A stretch of 64,000 nt of DNA, taken from positions 620,001 through 684,000 of the forward strand of contig NZ_CP157967.1 in assembly GCF_040215725.1 (NCBI RefSeq), given 5' to 3'. The stretch is from Rhizobium sp. ZPR4 (GTDB taxonomy: Bacteria > Pseudomonadota > Alphaproteobacteria > Rhizobiales > Rhizobiaceae). The position numbers and the translations under genes were made by a program. This document shows, piece after piece, positions 16,671 to 25,341 of the stretch. The notes beneath the pieces were generated by a model. The model did not search any database, was not told the DNA's origin, and worked only from the letters and a program-made list of their open reading frames with translations. Within the stretch, counting starts at the first letter, position 1, and each line of letters opens with the position of its first letter.

Positions 16671-17465
16671 TCACGCGCTGCGAAGTCGATCGGCGAAGCG
16701 GCGTGGCGAGCGATAGCCGGTGGCAAGGGCCGCTTCGCGCAGCGACAGCCCGTCTTCGGCAAGAAGGGTCGTCGCCAGCGCCACCCGCTCGCTTGCCAGA
16801 ACATCACGCAACGCCGTGCCCTCGCGCGACAGGCGGCGGCGCAGCGTCGCATTGCTGGTGCCGAGCTCGGCGGCGATGAGATCGGCCGTCCAGGGGCGAT
16901 CCGGCTGCCAGCGCACCAGCGCACGCACCGCTTCGGCTGTTGTCTCCGGCGAGCCGGGCAGGGCGCCGCGCATGCCGAGCACCATGAGGATTTCGAGAAG
17001 CCTGTGCTCGATGAGCGGGATCGGCATATTGCCCCCGGCAATGCCTTCGCCTGCATGATTGATGGCGGCCGCCAGCAATGGATCGAGCGGCAAATCTGCC
17101 TGTGACGCGATTTGTGCGGGCGGAAAGGCTTTCGCTGCCCGCCGGGTCAGCTCCTCGGGAAAGGTAATGAAGATCGCCCGGTAAACGCCGGTCTGCGGAT
17201 CGGGATCGTTGACGACATCGCCGCTCCAGCCGGCTGGCAGCACGATTACGGTCCCGGCTGAAAAATGCCGCTGCCGCCCCATGCTGACGATTTCCTTGGA
17301 ACCTTCGAGCACGGCGACGATTGAAACCTGTGAAAAGGCCGAGCCGGCAATGCGCTCGCGTTCGCGGGTGACGAAGGTGAAGAGCGTGGAATAGCTGCCG
17401 ATGCCGCTCGGCGCGATCGCCGGGCGATTATCCTTTGCCGCCAGGCGGCGCAGCTTTTCCAACAT
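16671..17465 (-). CDS. AraC-family transcriptional regulator, short C-terminus
   Basis: A regulator with a cupin-like N-terminal sensing half (SIVAVLEGSKEIVSMGRQRHF and FSAGTVIVLPAGWSGDVV as landmarks) and a C-terminal AraC DNA-binding half: LIAAELGTSNATLRRRLSREG is the first helix-turn-helix and GLSLREAALATGYRSPRRFA the second. The protein stops right after the second helix (FADRLRSA), without the usual RFG..P..LR tail. A neighbouring frame continues RERFRPHFERLRAQPLG, so a frameshift near 16675 is possible. The start at 17465 is chosen by family length; an ATG at 17579 is the alternative. It is divergent from the NTF2-like gene. Confidence 0.8.
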   Translation of the reverse strand: MLEKLRRLAAKDNRPAIAPSGIGSYSTLFTFVTRERERIAGSAFSQVSIVAVLEGSKEIVSMGRQRHFSAGTVIVLPAGWSGDVVNDPDPQTGVYRAIFITFPEELTRRAAKAFPPAQIASQADLPLDPLLAAAINHAGEGIAGGNMPIPLIEHRLLEILMVLGMRGALPGSPETTAEAVRALVRWQPDRPWTADLIAAELGTSNATLRRRLSREGTALRDVLASERVALATTLLAEDGLSLREAALATGYRSPRRFADRLRSA

Positions 17466-17665
17466 GTGGTGATGAGCCTCGGACACTGCGATGGCTTCCT
17501 GTTGATTGGGGATTGCCTGAGGAGTTTGGACCACACGGATGACGATGCCAAGCCCGCAAAGCGCCTTGTTGGTTCGCATGCTTTATGTTACTTTCTGATT
17601 GCATTTCGCAATCAGTTTGCGGTCGAGCGACAGAAGCCGCTTTGCTACAAAAGAGGAGGCAAATC

Positions 17666-18010
17666 ATGAACGCTCTCGAAAATGCCCGTTGCGATACGGT
17701 CAAGCGCCTGTTTGCAGCCTACATCGGACAGCATCCCGATATCGTCGATCCGATGCTGACCCCGGATTTCACCTTTTCCAGTCCGCGCGACGATCACATC
17801 GACCGGAAACGGTACTTCGAGCATTGCTGGCCGAAGGAGAAAGCCTTTCGTGACATTCACATCGAACATCTGATCGCGGATGGCGATGACGTGATCGTCG
17901 GCTATCGCGCCGAGAAGATGGATGGCGGCAGCTTTCGCAATGTCGAGCTGATCCGCTTTGCCGGCGACCGTATCGCCGAGGTGAACGTCTATTTCGGGCG
18001 GAATTTGTAG
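17666..18010 (+). CDS. NTF2-like (SnoaL-type) family protein
   Basis: A 114-residue single-domain protein of the NTF2-like fold. Landmarks are VKRLFAAYIGQHPDIVDPML, FTFSSPRDDHIDRKRYFEHCWP and the closing strands VELIRFAGDRIAEVNVYFGR. The family includes small enzymes and binding proteins; nothing in the pocket lets me pick a reaction. A strong ribosome site (GAGGAGG) lies eight bases before the ATG and decides the start over upstream in-frame codons. It is divergent from the AraC-type regulator, which may control it. Confidence 0.82.
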   Translation: MNALENARCDTVKRLFAAYIGQHPDIVDPMLTPDFTFSSPRDDHIDRKRYFEHCWPKEKAFRDIHIEHLIADGDDVIVGYRAEKMDGGSFRNVELIRFAGDRIAEVNVYFGRNL

Positions 18011-18065
18011 AGCAATGCCAGGAAAAATGCTCAGCGGTTTTCCATTTGGAACTGCGTAAACAAAG
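18009..18065. repeat. Dispersed palindromic repeat, family 1, degenerate copy 3
   Basis: Core AGAGCAATGCCAGGAAAAAT, then CAGCGGTTTTCCATTTGGA and GCGTAAACAAAG. It is shorter and more divergent than the others and starts on the stop codon of the NTF2-like gene. Confidence 0.7.
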
Positions 18066-18071
18066 TTTCAT

Positions 18072-18728
18072 TCAGCCGGCTGCGATCGTCGCCACTGCCG
18101 CCGCAAGCGCCGTTGCGGGGCCGGTCATCGGTTGCGGATGACCTTCTGGAAGAAGGTGAGCGGCATCCGTCATGGAAGCCTGCGCGAAAGCGATCGTAAC
18201 GGGACCTTCGCTATTGGCCGCGCTAACCGCATCGGCAATGGAGGCGAGATAGGCCGACAGATCGCCTGCGCGAAAATGCGCCCATGCGCCCGGCACCAGC
18301 CGAACCTCGATTTCGGCCCCTGTCGCCTTCGCCGCCGCTTCGAATAGAGCTGTCGTCGGTGCGATAGTCGTCTCGACTGTGCAGAGGACGACGACCTTGC
18401 CGCCGTCCTTGACGGCCTCCTCGGCAAGCATGGCGTCGGCTCTGATGACCGGCGCTTTCGCACCGGAGGCGACCTGCGATGCTGCCGGGCCGAGTGTCGA
18501 GCAATTGAGCACGACGGCATCCGCATCCTCTGCCAGACGCCAGAGAAGGGCTGCCGTTTCCGTTGAAATCTCATCCGTCAATCGCCCGGCTTTTTCGGCG
18601 GCGAGAAGAAGGTCGGCGCGGACATGATGACGCAGCATCCCGGAGGGCAGCCCGAGTGCCTTCGCCGCTGCTTCATAGACGGCAATGTTGCTCTCGGCGG
18701 TGTGCAGGCAGGCTATCGTCACGGGCAT
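18072..18728 (-). CDS. Aspartate/glutamate racemase-superfamily protein
   Basis: A 218-residue protein of the Asp/Glu/hydantoin racemase superfamily. It begins MPVTIACLHTAESNIAVYE. The two cysteines expected for cofactor-independent racemisation are in DAVVLNCSTLGPAA (near residue 88) and GKVVVLCTVETTIAP (near 126). The reaction and substrate are unknown; rhizobial homologues are simply named arylsulfatase-like or Asp/Glu racemase. The start at 18728 follows family alignment; GAGGA directly abuts it, so a start further upstream remains possible. Confidence 0.78.
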   Translation of the reverse strand: MPVTIACLHTAESNIAVYEAAAKALGLPSGMLRHHVRADLLLAAEKAGRLTDEISTETAALLWRLAEDADAVVLNCSTLGPAASQVASGAKAPVIRADAMLAEEAVKDGGKVVVLCTVETTIAPTTALFEAAAKATGAEIEVRLVPGAWAHFRAGDLSAYLASIADAVSAANSEGPVTIAFAQASMTDAAHLLPEGHPQPMTGPATALAAAVATIAAG

Positions 18729-18994
18729 TCCTCGTAATAGCAGAAGGTCCGCGAACCTAGCCTCGACAACGTGCTTTGTCGACATTTCGGCGCTGAGCCT
18801 CACCATCTATCCAGGCGTCATCCTATGCAATAAGGTTAATTTCTAAGTCGATGCTATACATGATTGAAAAATAGGGCAATTTTTGCTCCCGCATGCAACT
18901 TTTTTGGCACGTCGCCGGTTGCTCTTCCAGGCGACCGCTCCTATGTTCCGGTTCACCTGCCGACCGCAATTTTTTGCCAAGAGGAGATATGACC

Positions 18995-19597
18995 ATGGCT
19001 TTCGAATTGCCTGCACTTCCCTACGATTATGATGCTCTTTCGCCGTTCATGTCGCGCGAGACGCTCGAATATCACCACGACAAGCATCACAAGGCTTACG
19101 TCGACAACGGCAACAAGCTCGCTGCGGAAGCAGGTCTTGCCGATCTGTCGCTCGAGGAGATCGTGAAGAAGTCCTTCGGCACCAATGCAGGCCTCTTCAA
19201 CAACGCAGCCCAGCACTACAACCACATCCATTTCTGGAAGTGGATGAAGAAGGGCGGCGGCGGCAACAAGCTGCCGGGCAAGCTCGAAGCAGCCTTCGCT
19301 TCCGATCTCGGCGGCTACGACAAGTTCAAGGCCGATTTCGCCGCTGCCGGCGCCACGCAGTTCGGCTCGGGCTGGGCATGGGTTTCCGTCAAGAACGGCA
19401 AGCTCGAAATCTCCAAGACCCCGAACGGCGAAAACCCGCTCGTTCATGGTGCAGACCCGATCCTCGGCGTCGACGTATGGGAACACTCCTACTACATCGA
19501 CTATCGCAACCTGCGTCCGAAGTACCTCGAAGCCTTCATCGACAGCCTGATCAACTGGGACTATGTCCTGGAGCGCTACGAAGCCGCTACGAAGTAA
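18995..19597 (+). CDS. sodB: Iron superoxide dismutase
   Basis: A 200-residue Fe/Mn superoxide dismutase, converting superoxide to H2O2 and O2 in the cytoplasm. It begins MAFELPALPYDYDALSPFMS. Metal ligands are visible: His in LEYHHDKHHKAYV (near 27), His in AAQHYNHIHFWKWM (near 75), and Asp and His in LGVDVWEHSYYIDY (about 160-164). AAQHYNHIHFWKWM and GSGWAWVSVKNGKL favour the iron or cambialistic type. The ATG at 18995 sits eight bases after GAGGAG; an ATG two codons earlier is the alternative. A terminator follows the stop codon. Confidence 0.95.
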   Translation: MAFELPALPYDYDALSPFMSRETLEYHHDKHHKAYVDNGNKLAAEAGLADLSLEEIVKKSFGTNAGLFNNAAQHYNHIHFWKWMKKGGGGNKLPGKLEAAFASDLGGYDKFKADFAAAGATQFGSGWAWVSVKNGKLEISKTPNGENPLVHGADPILGVDVWEHSYYIDYRNLRPKYLEAFIDSLINWDYVLERYEAATK

Positions 19598-19622
19598 GGT
19601 TTGCCGCATAGGCTGGCTTTCG

Positions 19623-19653
19623 CACCCGGCGTCCTTCTGGCGTCGGGTGTTTT
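19623..19653 (+). terminator. Intrinsic terminator of sodB
   Basis: A hairpin with arms CACCCGGCG and CGTCGGGTG is followed by TTTTCTT, 25 bases after the sodB stop codon. Confidence 0.85.
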
Positions 19654-19724
19654 CTTATCTGCCAGCTTTTATTGATGTGTCCCTGTCCGCCTGGCGGCCC
19701 CAGGAGATCGTCCAAGGAGGCTGA

Positions 19725-20573
19725 ATGTCGTCAGCACCGCTCTTCCGCTTTGGTGTCATCGCCGATCCGCAATATGCCGATCTTGAGCCCAATCTGACCC
19801 TCAATCGCTATCCGGCGAACAGTATCGACAAGCTTCGCGAGGCAATTGAGGAGTTCAATCGGCACGATCTCGCTTTCGTGGTGACCCTCGGCGACATTAT
19901 CGATCGCGAATGGAAGAGCTACGACGCCATTTTGCCCGTCTATGAAGCCTTGCGTCATCGCAAGCATTTCCTCCTCGGCAATCACGATTTCGCCGTGGCA
20001 TCGCAACATCTCGGCGGCGTATCAGCCCGCGTGGGCATGCCCTCGGCCTATTACGATTTCGATCATTCCGGCTATCGCTTCATCGCACTCGACGGCAATG
20101 AAATCAGCGTCTTTGCCCCGCCGGAAGGCGACCCGCGACGGCAGGAGGCGAAGGAGTTGATGAAGCGTCTGGGAGATTCGGGCGCGACGAACGGCCAGCG
20201 CTGGAATGCAGCCATTGGCGACGCGCAATTCAACTGGCTTGCCGCAAAGCTGCGGGAGACGAAGACGGTGGGCGAAAAGGTCATTATCCTGAACCATTAT
20301 CCAGTCTTTCCGGAGAATGCCCACAACGCTTTGAACAGCGACCGCATGCTTTCGCTTCTGGCTGAACACGACCATGTCGTCGCCTATCTCAATGGCCACA
20401 ATCACGCCGGCAATTTTGGAGTGTCCGACGGAATCTATTTCGTCAACTTCAAGGGCATGGTCGATACCGAAGATACGAGCGCCTATGCGATCGTTGCCAT
20501 CTACAATGATCGGCTGGAGGTTACGGGCTTCGGGCGCGAGGATAGTCGGGTGCTGACGCTGCCGGGCACTTGA
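19725..20573 (+). CDS. Metallophosphoesterase, Mn-dependent ADP-ribose/CDP-alcohol diphosphatase-like
   Basis: A 282-residue calcineurin-fold phosphoesterase with all metal motifs: FGVIADPQYAD (near 9), TLGDIIDRE (near 54), LLGNHDFAV (near 83), ILNHYPVFPENAHN (near 187) and NGHNHAGN (near 225). The DPQYAD first motif and the spacing match the ADPRibase-Mn-like group, whose characterised members hydrolyse ADP-ribose, CDP-choline and similar nucleotides. There is no signal peptide, so the enzyme is cytoplasmic. AAGGAGG precedes the ATG. A 168-residue membrane protein follows in the same direction. Confidence 0.85.
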   Translation: MSSAPLFRFGVIADPQYADLEPNLTLNRYPANSIDKLREAIEEFNRHDLAFVVTLGDIIDREWKSYDAILPVYEALRHRKHFLLGNHDFAVASQHLGGVSARVGMPSAYYDFDHSGYRFIALDGNEISVFAPPEGDPRRQEAKELMKRLGDSGATNGQRWNAAIGDAQFNWLAAKLRETKTVGEKVIILNHYPVFPENAHNALNSDRMLSLLAEHDHVVAYLNGHNHAGNFGVSDGIYFVNFKGMVDTEDTSAYAIVAIYNDRLEVTGFGREDSRVLTLPGT

Positions 20574-20655
20574 TGAATCTCTTGTATCGTTTGACATGCG
20601 GAACGATCCGCACCGCTGGAAGTTTAGGAACGGAGGCTGCTGTGAGGCGGAGCCG

Positions 20656-21162
20656 ATGTTTCCGGCATTGCAAATTCTGACAATCCTGGCCGTGGCAATC
20701 GCCATGGCACTGGCGCTGGCGCATCTGCTGGAGCTGCCGGGCAAAATGCGACTGTCGAAAGAAGACTATCTGACGGTTCAGCGGATTTATTATCCCGGAT
20801 TTACGATCGGCGGCGTTGCCGAGCCGATCGGCGCTCTTTTGCTTCTGCTTCTCCTGTTCCTGACACCAGCCAGCATCATCGCATTCTGGCTGTTTGCCGC
20901 TGCCTTTGCCGCCATGGCTACCATGCATGCAGTCTTTTGGTTACTGATACAGCCGGTAAATAATTTCTGGCTCAAGGATGCTGAGCTGAAAGGGTTGGGC
21001 GCGGGCTTCTTTTCCCATGATCCAGTCGGTGGTCATAGGATCGAGACCGATGCCGAAGCGGACTGGACCATGCTGCGTGATCTCTGGGAATGGTCGCATG
21101 CCGCGCGCGCTGTCCTAGGATTACTCGCTTTCATCCTGTTGGTGACCGCGATCGCGCTATAG
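20656..21162 (+). CDS. Integral membrane protein of unknown function
   Basis: A 168-residue protein with four predicted membrane segments (about residues 4-20, 55-73, 80-104 and 147-166). The first loop is LLELPGKMRLSKEDYLTVQR, and charged residues LKDAELKGLG and DAEADWTMLRDLWEWSH separate segments 3 and 4. I recognise no domain with confidence, although the layout resembles DUF1772-like small membrane proteins. The ATG at 20656 follows GAGGCGGAG. It may be cotranscribed with the phosphoesterase gene 82 bases upstream. Confidence 0.75.
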   Translation: MFPALQILTILAVAIAMALALAHLLELPGKMRLSKEDYLTVQRIYYPGFTIGGVAEPIGALLLLLLLFLTPASIIAFWLFAAAFAAMATMHAVFWLLIQPVNNFWLKDAELKGLGAGFFSHDPVGGHRIETDAEADWTMLRDLWEWSHAARAVLGLLAFILLVTAIAL

Positions 21163-21192
21163 CGGTGCGCAAAGCCGAGAGTTGATCTGCTA

Positions 21193-22089
21193 TTATTCTG
21201 CCGCCATCCGCATTTCGGTCACATCCCTTTTCGGCGGCGTGCCGAACATGCGGGCATATTCGCGGCTGAACTGCGAGGCACTTTCATAGCCGACGCGATA
21301 GGCGGCACTCTCCACATTAGCCTGGCCGGCGACCATCAGGCGGCGAGCTTCGAGTAGCCGCATCTGCTTCTGATATTGCAGCGGGGTCATTGAGGTCAGC
21401 GTCTTGAAGTGCTGATGGAAGGAGGAGGGGCTCATGCGCGCGGCGGCCGCCAGTTGCTCGATGCGCACCGGCTCCGCGAAATTGTCGCGCAACAGGCGAA
21501 TGGCATTGGCGATACGTCGCGTCTGTCCATCCGGCAGCACCAGCTTGCAGACCTCGCCGCCATTGGGGCCGGTGAGCATCCAGAAGCAGATTTCCCGCAT
21601 GATCGCCGGATAGAGCACCGGAATGGCGCTCGGGTTCGAGAGCAGGCGGGTCAATCGCACGAGGCAATCAGCAAGCTGGTCGCCAAGATTCTCGACGAAG
21701 ATGCCAAGGTGGGCGCCGCCTGTCGGTTTCGGTGGCTTGTCGAGCTGTTCCATGACGTCGCGCATCATGCCGACATCGAATTCGAGGGAGATGGCAATAT
21801 AGGGCTTCTCGACACTCGCCTGGATCACCCTGCCGGCTGCAGGCAGCTCGATGCTGATGATGAGAGCCTGCATCTCGGCGTAGTCGATCACCTTGTCATT
21901 CAGCATCAATTGCTTCGCACCCTGCAGAATGACGCAGAGCGCCGGTCGATAAATCATCGAATGCGGCATCTTCGGCTCGGTCGAGCGCATGATGTGCAAA
22001 CCATCGATGCCCGTGGAAAACACGTTATTGCCACCGCAGTCATGGGCTTCGATGAATTGTGTGATCGCGTCTTTAAGGGCTGACGACAT
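21193..22089 (-). CDS. AraC-family regulator with AraC_N (PF06719-type) sensor domain
   Basis: A 298-residue regulator. The N-terminal half has the AraC_N features ALCVILQGAKQLMLNDKVIDY and VISIELPAAGRV-like strands. The C-terminal half has two helix-turn-helix motifs: IEQLAAAARMSPSSFHQHFK and AAYRVGYESASQFSREYARMFG. The family usually controls a divergent oxidoreductase gene. Here an SDR gene starts 162 bases away on the other strand and is the likely target. The ATG at 22089 follows GGAG; 47 more open codons upstream overlap the divergent promoter region and were left out. Confidence 0.88.
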   Translation of the reverse strand: MSSALKDAITQFIEAHDCGGNNVFSTGIDGLHIMRSTEPKMPHSMIYRPALCVILQGAKQLMLNDKVIDYAEMQALIISIELPAAGRVIQASVEKPYIAISLEFDVGMMRDVMEQLDKPPKPTGGAHLGIFVENLGDQLADCLVRLTRLLSNPSAIPVLYPAIMREICFWMLTGPNGGEVCKLVLPDGQTRRIANAIRLLRDNFAEPVRIEQLAAAARMSPSSFHQHFKTLTSMTPLQYQKQMRLLEARRLMVAGQANVESAAYRVGYESASQFSREYARMFGTPPKRDVTEMRMAAE

Positions 22090-22251
22090 CGGCGGTCTCC
22101 GGGGCAGGGTGCCTTGCGTCATCATAGCAGCGGGATGCGAGGGAACAAGGCAGTTGGAGGAATAGGCAAGAAATTCGAGAATTCCGGCATTCAAGGACAT
22201 GGCATTGCGGGCGTAGTTTTTCATCATCAAGCATTCCTTGGAGACGCTGCA

Positions 22252-23034
22252 ATGACGACTGAAAATATCGATAAATCAAAGACAAAGATTGCAATCATCA
22301 CTGGTGGCAGCCGTGGTCTCGGTCGCAACGCCGCCGTTCATCTCGCCAAGCGTGGTGTCGATGCCATCCTGACCTATCATTCAAATAAGGCAGAAGCCGA
22401 TAGCGCCGTCGCCGAGATCGAAGCGCTCGGCCAAAAGGCGGTTGCCTTGCAGCTCGACGCCGGCAATGTCGCATCCTTCGACGCTTTCGTTGCCGAGGTC
22501 GGCAGCGCGCTGGAACGGCATTGGAGCCGCGATCGCTTCGATTTCCTCGTCAACAATGCCGGCACTTCCTATCATGCCTCCATTGCCGAAACGACGGAAG
22601 CCGAGTTCGACAAGCTTTACAACGTCCATCTCAAGGGCGTGTATTTTCTGACGCAGAAGCTGCTGCCGCACATCAACGACGGCGGCCGTATCGTCAATGT
22701 CTCCTCGGGCCTTGCCCGTTTCAGCAATCCGGGCTCATCTGCCTATGCGGCGATGAAAGGGGCTGTCGAAGTGCTGACGCGCTACCTCGCCAAGGAGCTC
22801 GGCTCGCGCGGCATCACCGTCAACACGGTGGCGCCGGGCGCGATCCAGACGGATTTCAGTGGAGGCATCGTGCGCGACAATCCCGAGGTCAACCGAATGG
22901 TCGCGTCCATGACGGCGCTCGGTCGCGCCGGCCTGCCCGATGATATCGGCCCAATGATTGCTTCGCTGCTGTCGGACGACAATCGCTGGGTCAACGGCCA
23001 GCGCATCGAAGTTTCGGGCGGCATGATCCTTTAA
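22252..23034 (+). CDS. Short-chain dehydrogenase/reductase
   Basis: A 260-residue classical SDR. The NAD(P)-binding motif is TGGSRGLGRNAA (near residue 15), the structural motif is NNAGTSYHAS (near 98), and the catalytic Ser, Tyr and Lys appear in NVSSGLARFSNPGSSAYAAMKGAV (Y and K spaced YAAMK). PGAIQTDFSG and the C-terminal VNGQRIEVSGGMIL complete the fold. The RG after the glycine motif suggests NADP. The substrate is unknown. GGAG lies 10 bases before the ATG. Expression is probably controlled by the divergent AraC-type regulator. Confidence 0.92.
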   Translation: MTTENIDKSKTKIAIITGGSRGLGRNAAVHLAKRGVDAILTYHSNKAEADSAVAEIEALGQKAVALQLDAGNVASFDAFVAEVGSALERHWSRDRFDFLVNNAGTSYHASIAETTEAEFDKLYNVHLKGVYFLTQKLLPHINDGGRIVNVSSGLARFSNPGSSAYAAMKGAVEVLTRYLAKELGSRGITVNTVAPGAIQTDFSGGIVRDNPEVNRMVASMTALGRAGLPDDIGPMIASLLSDDNRWVNGQRIEVSGGMIL

Positions 23035-23060
23035 CTCGCCATCGTCTCTGGAATCCATAG

Positions 23061-23090
23061 CACCTCAGCCGGCAGCGGCTGGGGTGTTTA
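23061..23090 (+). terminator. Terminator of the SDR gene overlapping the WYL gene's end
   Basis: An 11-bp stem (CACCTCAGCCG with CGGCTGGGGTG, one G-T pair) has a GCAG loop and is followed by TTTAT. It lies 27 bases after the SDR stop and spans the stop codon of the convergent WYL regulator. Confidence 0.75.
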
Positions 23091-23766
23091 TCTGCCAGCC
23101 ATTCACCCAAATCTGGCGCAGGCCATCTCCTTCGCCCTTGAACCAGAGCCCGGTCGGCTGACAATCCTCGATCCGATCGCTGCGGAAATTGCGGATTGCC
23201 TGACGCAGCTCGCACCAGGCGACGATATTGGCCGTCTCGGCATAATAGATCAGCGCGATCGGCCGGATGATGCGTTCCGTGGCACGGCCGAGCTCGTCGC
23301 GATAGGCAAGGTCGAGCTTTTCCTCGTCGCGGATGGCGCGGCGCACCAGTGCAAGGTCGATTGCCGAGGCTGAAGGTGCGGCAAAGCCCCAGGCATGCAA
23401 GGCATTGGCATCGAGGGTCTGGCGCAGCGGCGGCGGCACGGCGCCGGCGATCTTGGCAGTGACGCGCTTGGCCGCCTGCTTCAGCTCGGCGTCGCCGGTA
23501 CGTTCCAAGAGCGCCAGCGACAGCACGATCGCCTCCATTTCCTCAATGGAAAACATCAGCGGCGGCAGGTCGAACCCGGGCCGCAGGATATAGCCGATGC
23601 CGCGTTCGCCTTCGATCGGCACCCGCATCGCCTGAAGTGCTGCGATGTCGCGATAGACGGAGCGTACCGTCACCTCCAGCCGGGCGGCGATATCGGCTCC
23701 CGTCACCGGCCGCTTGGCCAGCCGGAGGATCTGGATGATCTCGAATAGGCGCGATGCCTTGCGCAT
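23065..23766 (-). CDS. YafY-type HTH regulator with WYL domain
   Basis: A 233-residue protein. The N-terminal DeoR/HTH_11 winged helix is RLFEIIQILRLAKRPVTGAD then LEVTVRSVYRDIAALQAM (about residues 5-45). The WYL domain follows (LDLAYRDELGRATERIIRPI, then YYAETANIVAWCELRQAIRNFRSDRI as landmarks, about 140-205). WYL domains sense nucleic acid or nucleotide ligands in several defence and DNA-damage regulators; most YafY-type members have unknown signals. The ATG at 23766 follows GAGGCAAG; a TTG four codons earlier is the alternative. It is divergent from the LysE gene. Confidence 0.85.
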   Translation of the reverse strand: MRKASRLFEIIQILRLAKRPVTGADIAARLEVTVRSVYRDIAALQAMRVPIEGERGIGYILRPGFDLPPLMFSIEEMEAIVLSLALLERTGDAELKQAAKRVTAKIAGAVPPPLRQTLDANALHAWGFAAPSASAIDLALVRRAIRDEEKLDLAYRDELGRATERIIRPIALIYYAETANIVAWCELRQAIRNFRSDRIEDCQPTGLWFKGEGDGLRQIWVNGWQINTPAAAG

Positions 23767-23894
23767 TTCTTGCCTCAAAGATGAAGGCTACTGACAATAC
23801 CCCGTCAGTTGGCTCGCTTTATAAGACTGCCTATCAACTTGAAAATCAACCATTTCCTCTCCTGCTTCCCTGGAGAGGGCGATAGACAACTGAC

Positions 23895-24530
23895 ATGGGT
23901 TACGCAGAAAATCTCTGGCTCTTCTTCATTCTTCTCCTAGGCATTATCATCGTGCCGGGCATGGACATGTTGTTCGTGCTCGCCAATTCCCTGACCGGCG
24001 GCAGCAATCGTGGCCTTGCCGCAACGGGCGGCATCATGCTCGGCGGCGCGGTGCATTCGCTGAACGGTGCTGTCGGCATCGGCCTGCTGATGCATTTCGT
24101 GCCCATACTCTTTAATCCGCTGCTTGTGATCGGCGGGGCCTACATGGCCTTCATCGGCTACACGCTGATGCGCAGTTCCATCACCGTTGGGGGCCAGGAG
24201 CCGGCCGGCAGCCGTTCCGCCTGGAAAGCCTTCCGGCAGGGAGCGGTGACTTGCCTCATCAATCCCAAGGCCTATCTCTTTATCTTCGCTGTCTATCCGC
24301 AGTTCTTGAAGCCGGATTACGGCCCGATGTGGATACAGGCCGTCATCATGGGAGCCATGACCATCGCAACGCAATTTGCCGTCTATGGAGCCCTTGCCAT
24401 TACTGCCGGGCGTAGCCGCGATCTGCTGGTTGCCAATCCGGGGGCAACCGCCTTTGCGGGCCGTGCGGCGGGGCTGCTGCTGGTCGCGGTTTCGGTGTTC
24501 ACGGTCTGGGAGGGCCTGAAATTGGCGTGA
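23895..24530 (+). CDS. LysE/RhtB-family amino acid exporter
   Basis: A 211-residue membrane protein with about six segments. The hallmark IIIVPGMDMLFVLANSLTGG (near residue 18) is the LysE/RhtB signature (usually PGP; here PGM). GGAYMAFIGYTLMRSS and TCLINPKAYLFIFAVYPQF (near 115) are conserved in homoserine/threonine exporters. It sits divergent from the WYL-domain regulator, which could control it. The substrate is not predictable. Confidence 0.88.
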   Translation: MGYAENLWLFFILLLGIIIVPGMDMLFVLANSLTGGSNRGLAATGGIMLGGAVHSLNGAVGIGLLMHFVPILFNPLLVIGGAYMAFIGYTLMRSSITVGGQEPAGSRSAWKAFRQGAVTCLINPKAYLFIFAVYPQFLKPDYGPMWIQAVIMGAMTIATQFAVYGALAITAGRSRDLLVANPGATAFAGRAAGLLLVAVSVFTVWEGLKLA

Positions 24531-24695
24531 GAGCTGATGCGTCGAATGAGTGTGTCGGCAGCATGACACTGATTTCACTCGGCTCTCACCACTTTGTGAC
24601 TTCATTGCCGGAAAGGAAACCGGCAAACATGTCGCCCGTAATCATGCGCCGGCCGCGTAGGCGGTCCTGATCACTCGGAGAGGTAGGAGAACGAA

Positions 24696-25139
24696 ATGAA
24701 GTTGAAAGCGATTGTGATGGCAACGGCTCTGGCCGGCATCGCACTGGGTTCGGTCGTCGCAGCCGATGGCACGCATGACTCCCGCATCGGGATGATGAAG
24801 AAGATCGGCGGCGCTACCGGGGCTCTCGGCGCGATTGCCAAGGGCGACAAGCCCTATGATGCCGATATCGTCAAGGCGTCGCTGACGACGATCGCCGAAA
24901 CGGCCAAGGCCTTCCCGGATCAGTTCAATCCGCAGAGCGATAAGAGTGATGCCGAGGTCAATCCGAAGATCTGGGACAATCTCGATGACTTCAAGGCGCA
25001 CGCCGCCAAGCTTTCCAGCGATGCCGAGACGGCGCTCGCCCAGCTCCCCGCTGACAAGGCCGGCGTCGGTTCGACGCTGAAGACCCTTGGCGGCAGCTGC
25101 GGCGCCTGTCATCAGGCCTACCGCGTCAAGAAGGACTAA
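24696..25139 (+). CDS. Periplasmic cytochrome c' (class II cytochrome c)
   Basis: A 147-residue protein with a Sec signal peptide (about residues 1-22, ending GSVVAA) and the C-terminal heme site CGACH (about 135-139) in GGSCGACHQAYRVKKD, the arrangement of class II cytochromes c556/c'. The mature part is a four-helix bundle by pattern (RIGMMKKIGGATGALGAIAKG first). Such proteins bind NO or act as small electron carriers. AGGAGAA precedes the ATG. A diheme cytochrome gene follows after a repeat and a strong hairpin, so the two may be related in function but not fully cotranscribed. Confidence 0.92.
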   Translation: MKLKAIVMATALAGIALGSVVAADGTHDSRIGMMKKIGGATGALGAIAKGDKPYDADIVKASLTTIAETAKAFPDQFNPQSDKSDAEVNPKIWDNLDDFKAHAAKLSSDAETALAQLPADKAGVGSTLKTLGGSCGACHQAYRVKKD

Positions 25140-25159
25140 GCGGTAGGTCGGCCTCGTCT

Positions 25160-25261
25160 AGAGCAATTCCAGGAAAAGTGCGCGGCGGTTTTCCGTCCGG
25201 CATTGCGCGAAGGCAAAAGCATCGAGCCTTTTTGCATTTCGAAGAAAATCGGCAAGGCTCT
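25160..25261. repeat. Dispersed palindromic repeat, family 1, copy 4
   Basis: Core AGAGCAATTCCAGGAAAAGT, then CGGCGGTTTTCCGTCCGGCA, with terminal inverted repeat GAGCCTT and AAGGCTC. It lies between the two cytochrome genes. Confidence 0.8.
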
Positions 25262-25279
25262 AGAAATCGATTTTGGCAT

Positions 25280-25316
25280 CCGCACCGGTTTCCCGGTGCG
25301 GAGCCTTTTGGTTTTA
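25280..25316 (+). terminator. Hairpin between the cytochrome genes
   Basis: A perfect nine-bp stem CCGCACCGG and CCGGTGCGG with a TTTC loop is followed by AGCCTTTTGGTTTT. It probably terminates the cytochrome c' transcript. Confidence 0.7.
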
Positions 25317-25341
25317 GAGCTAAGGCTTGGGGGTAGGTGTG

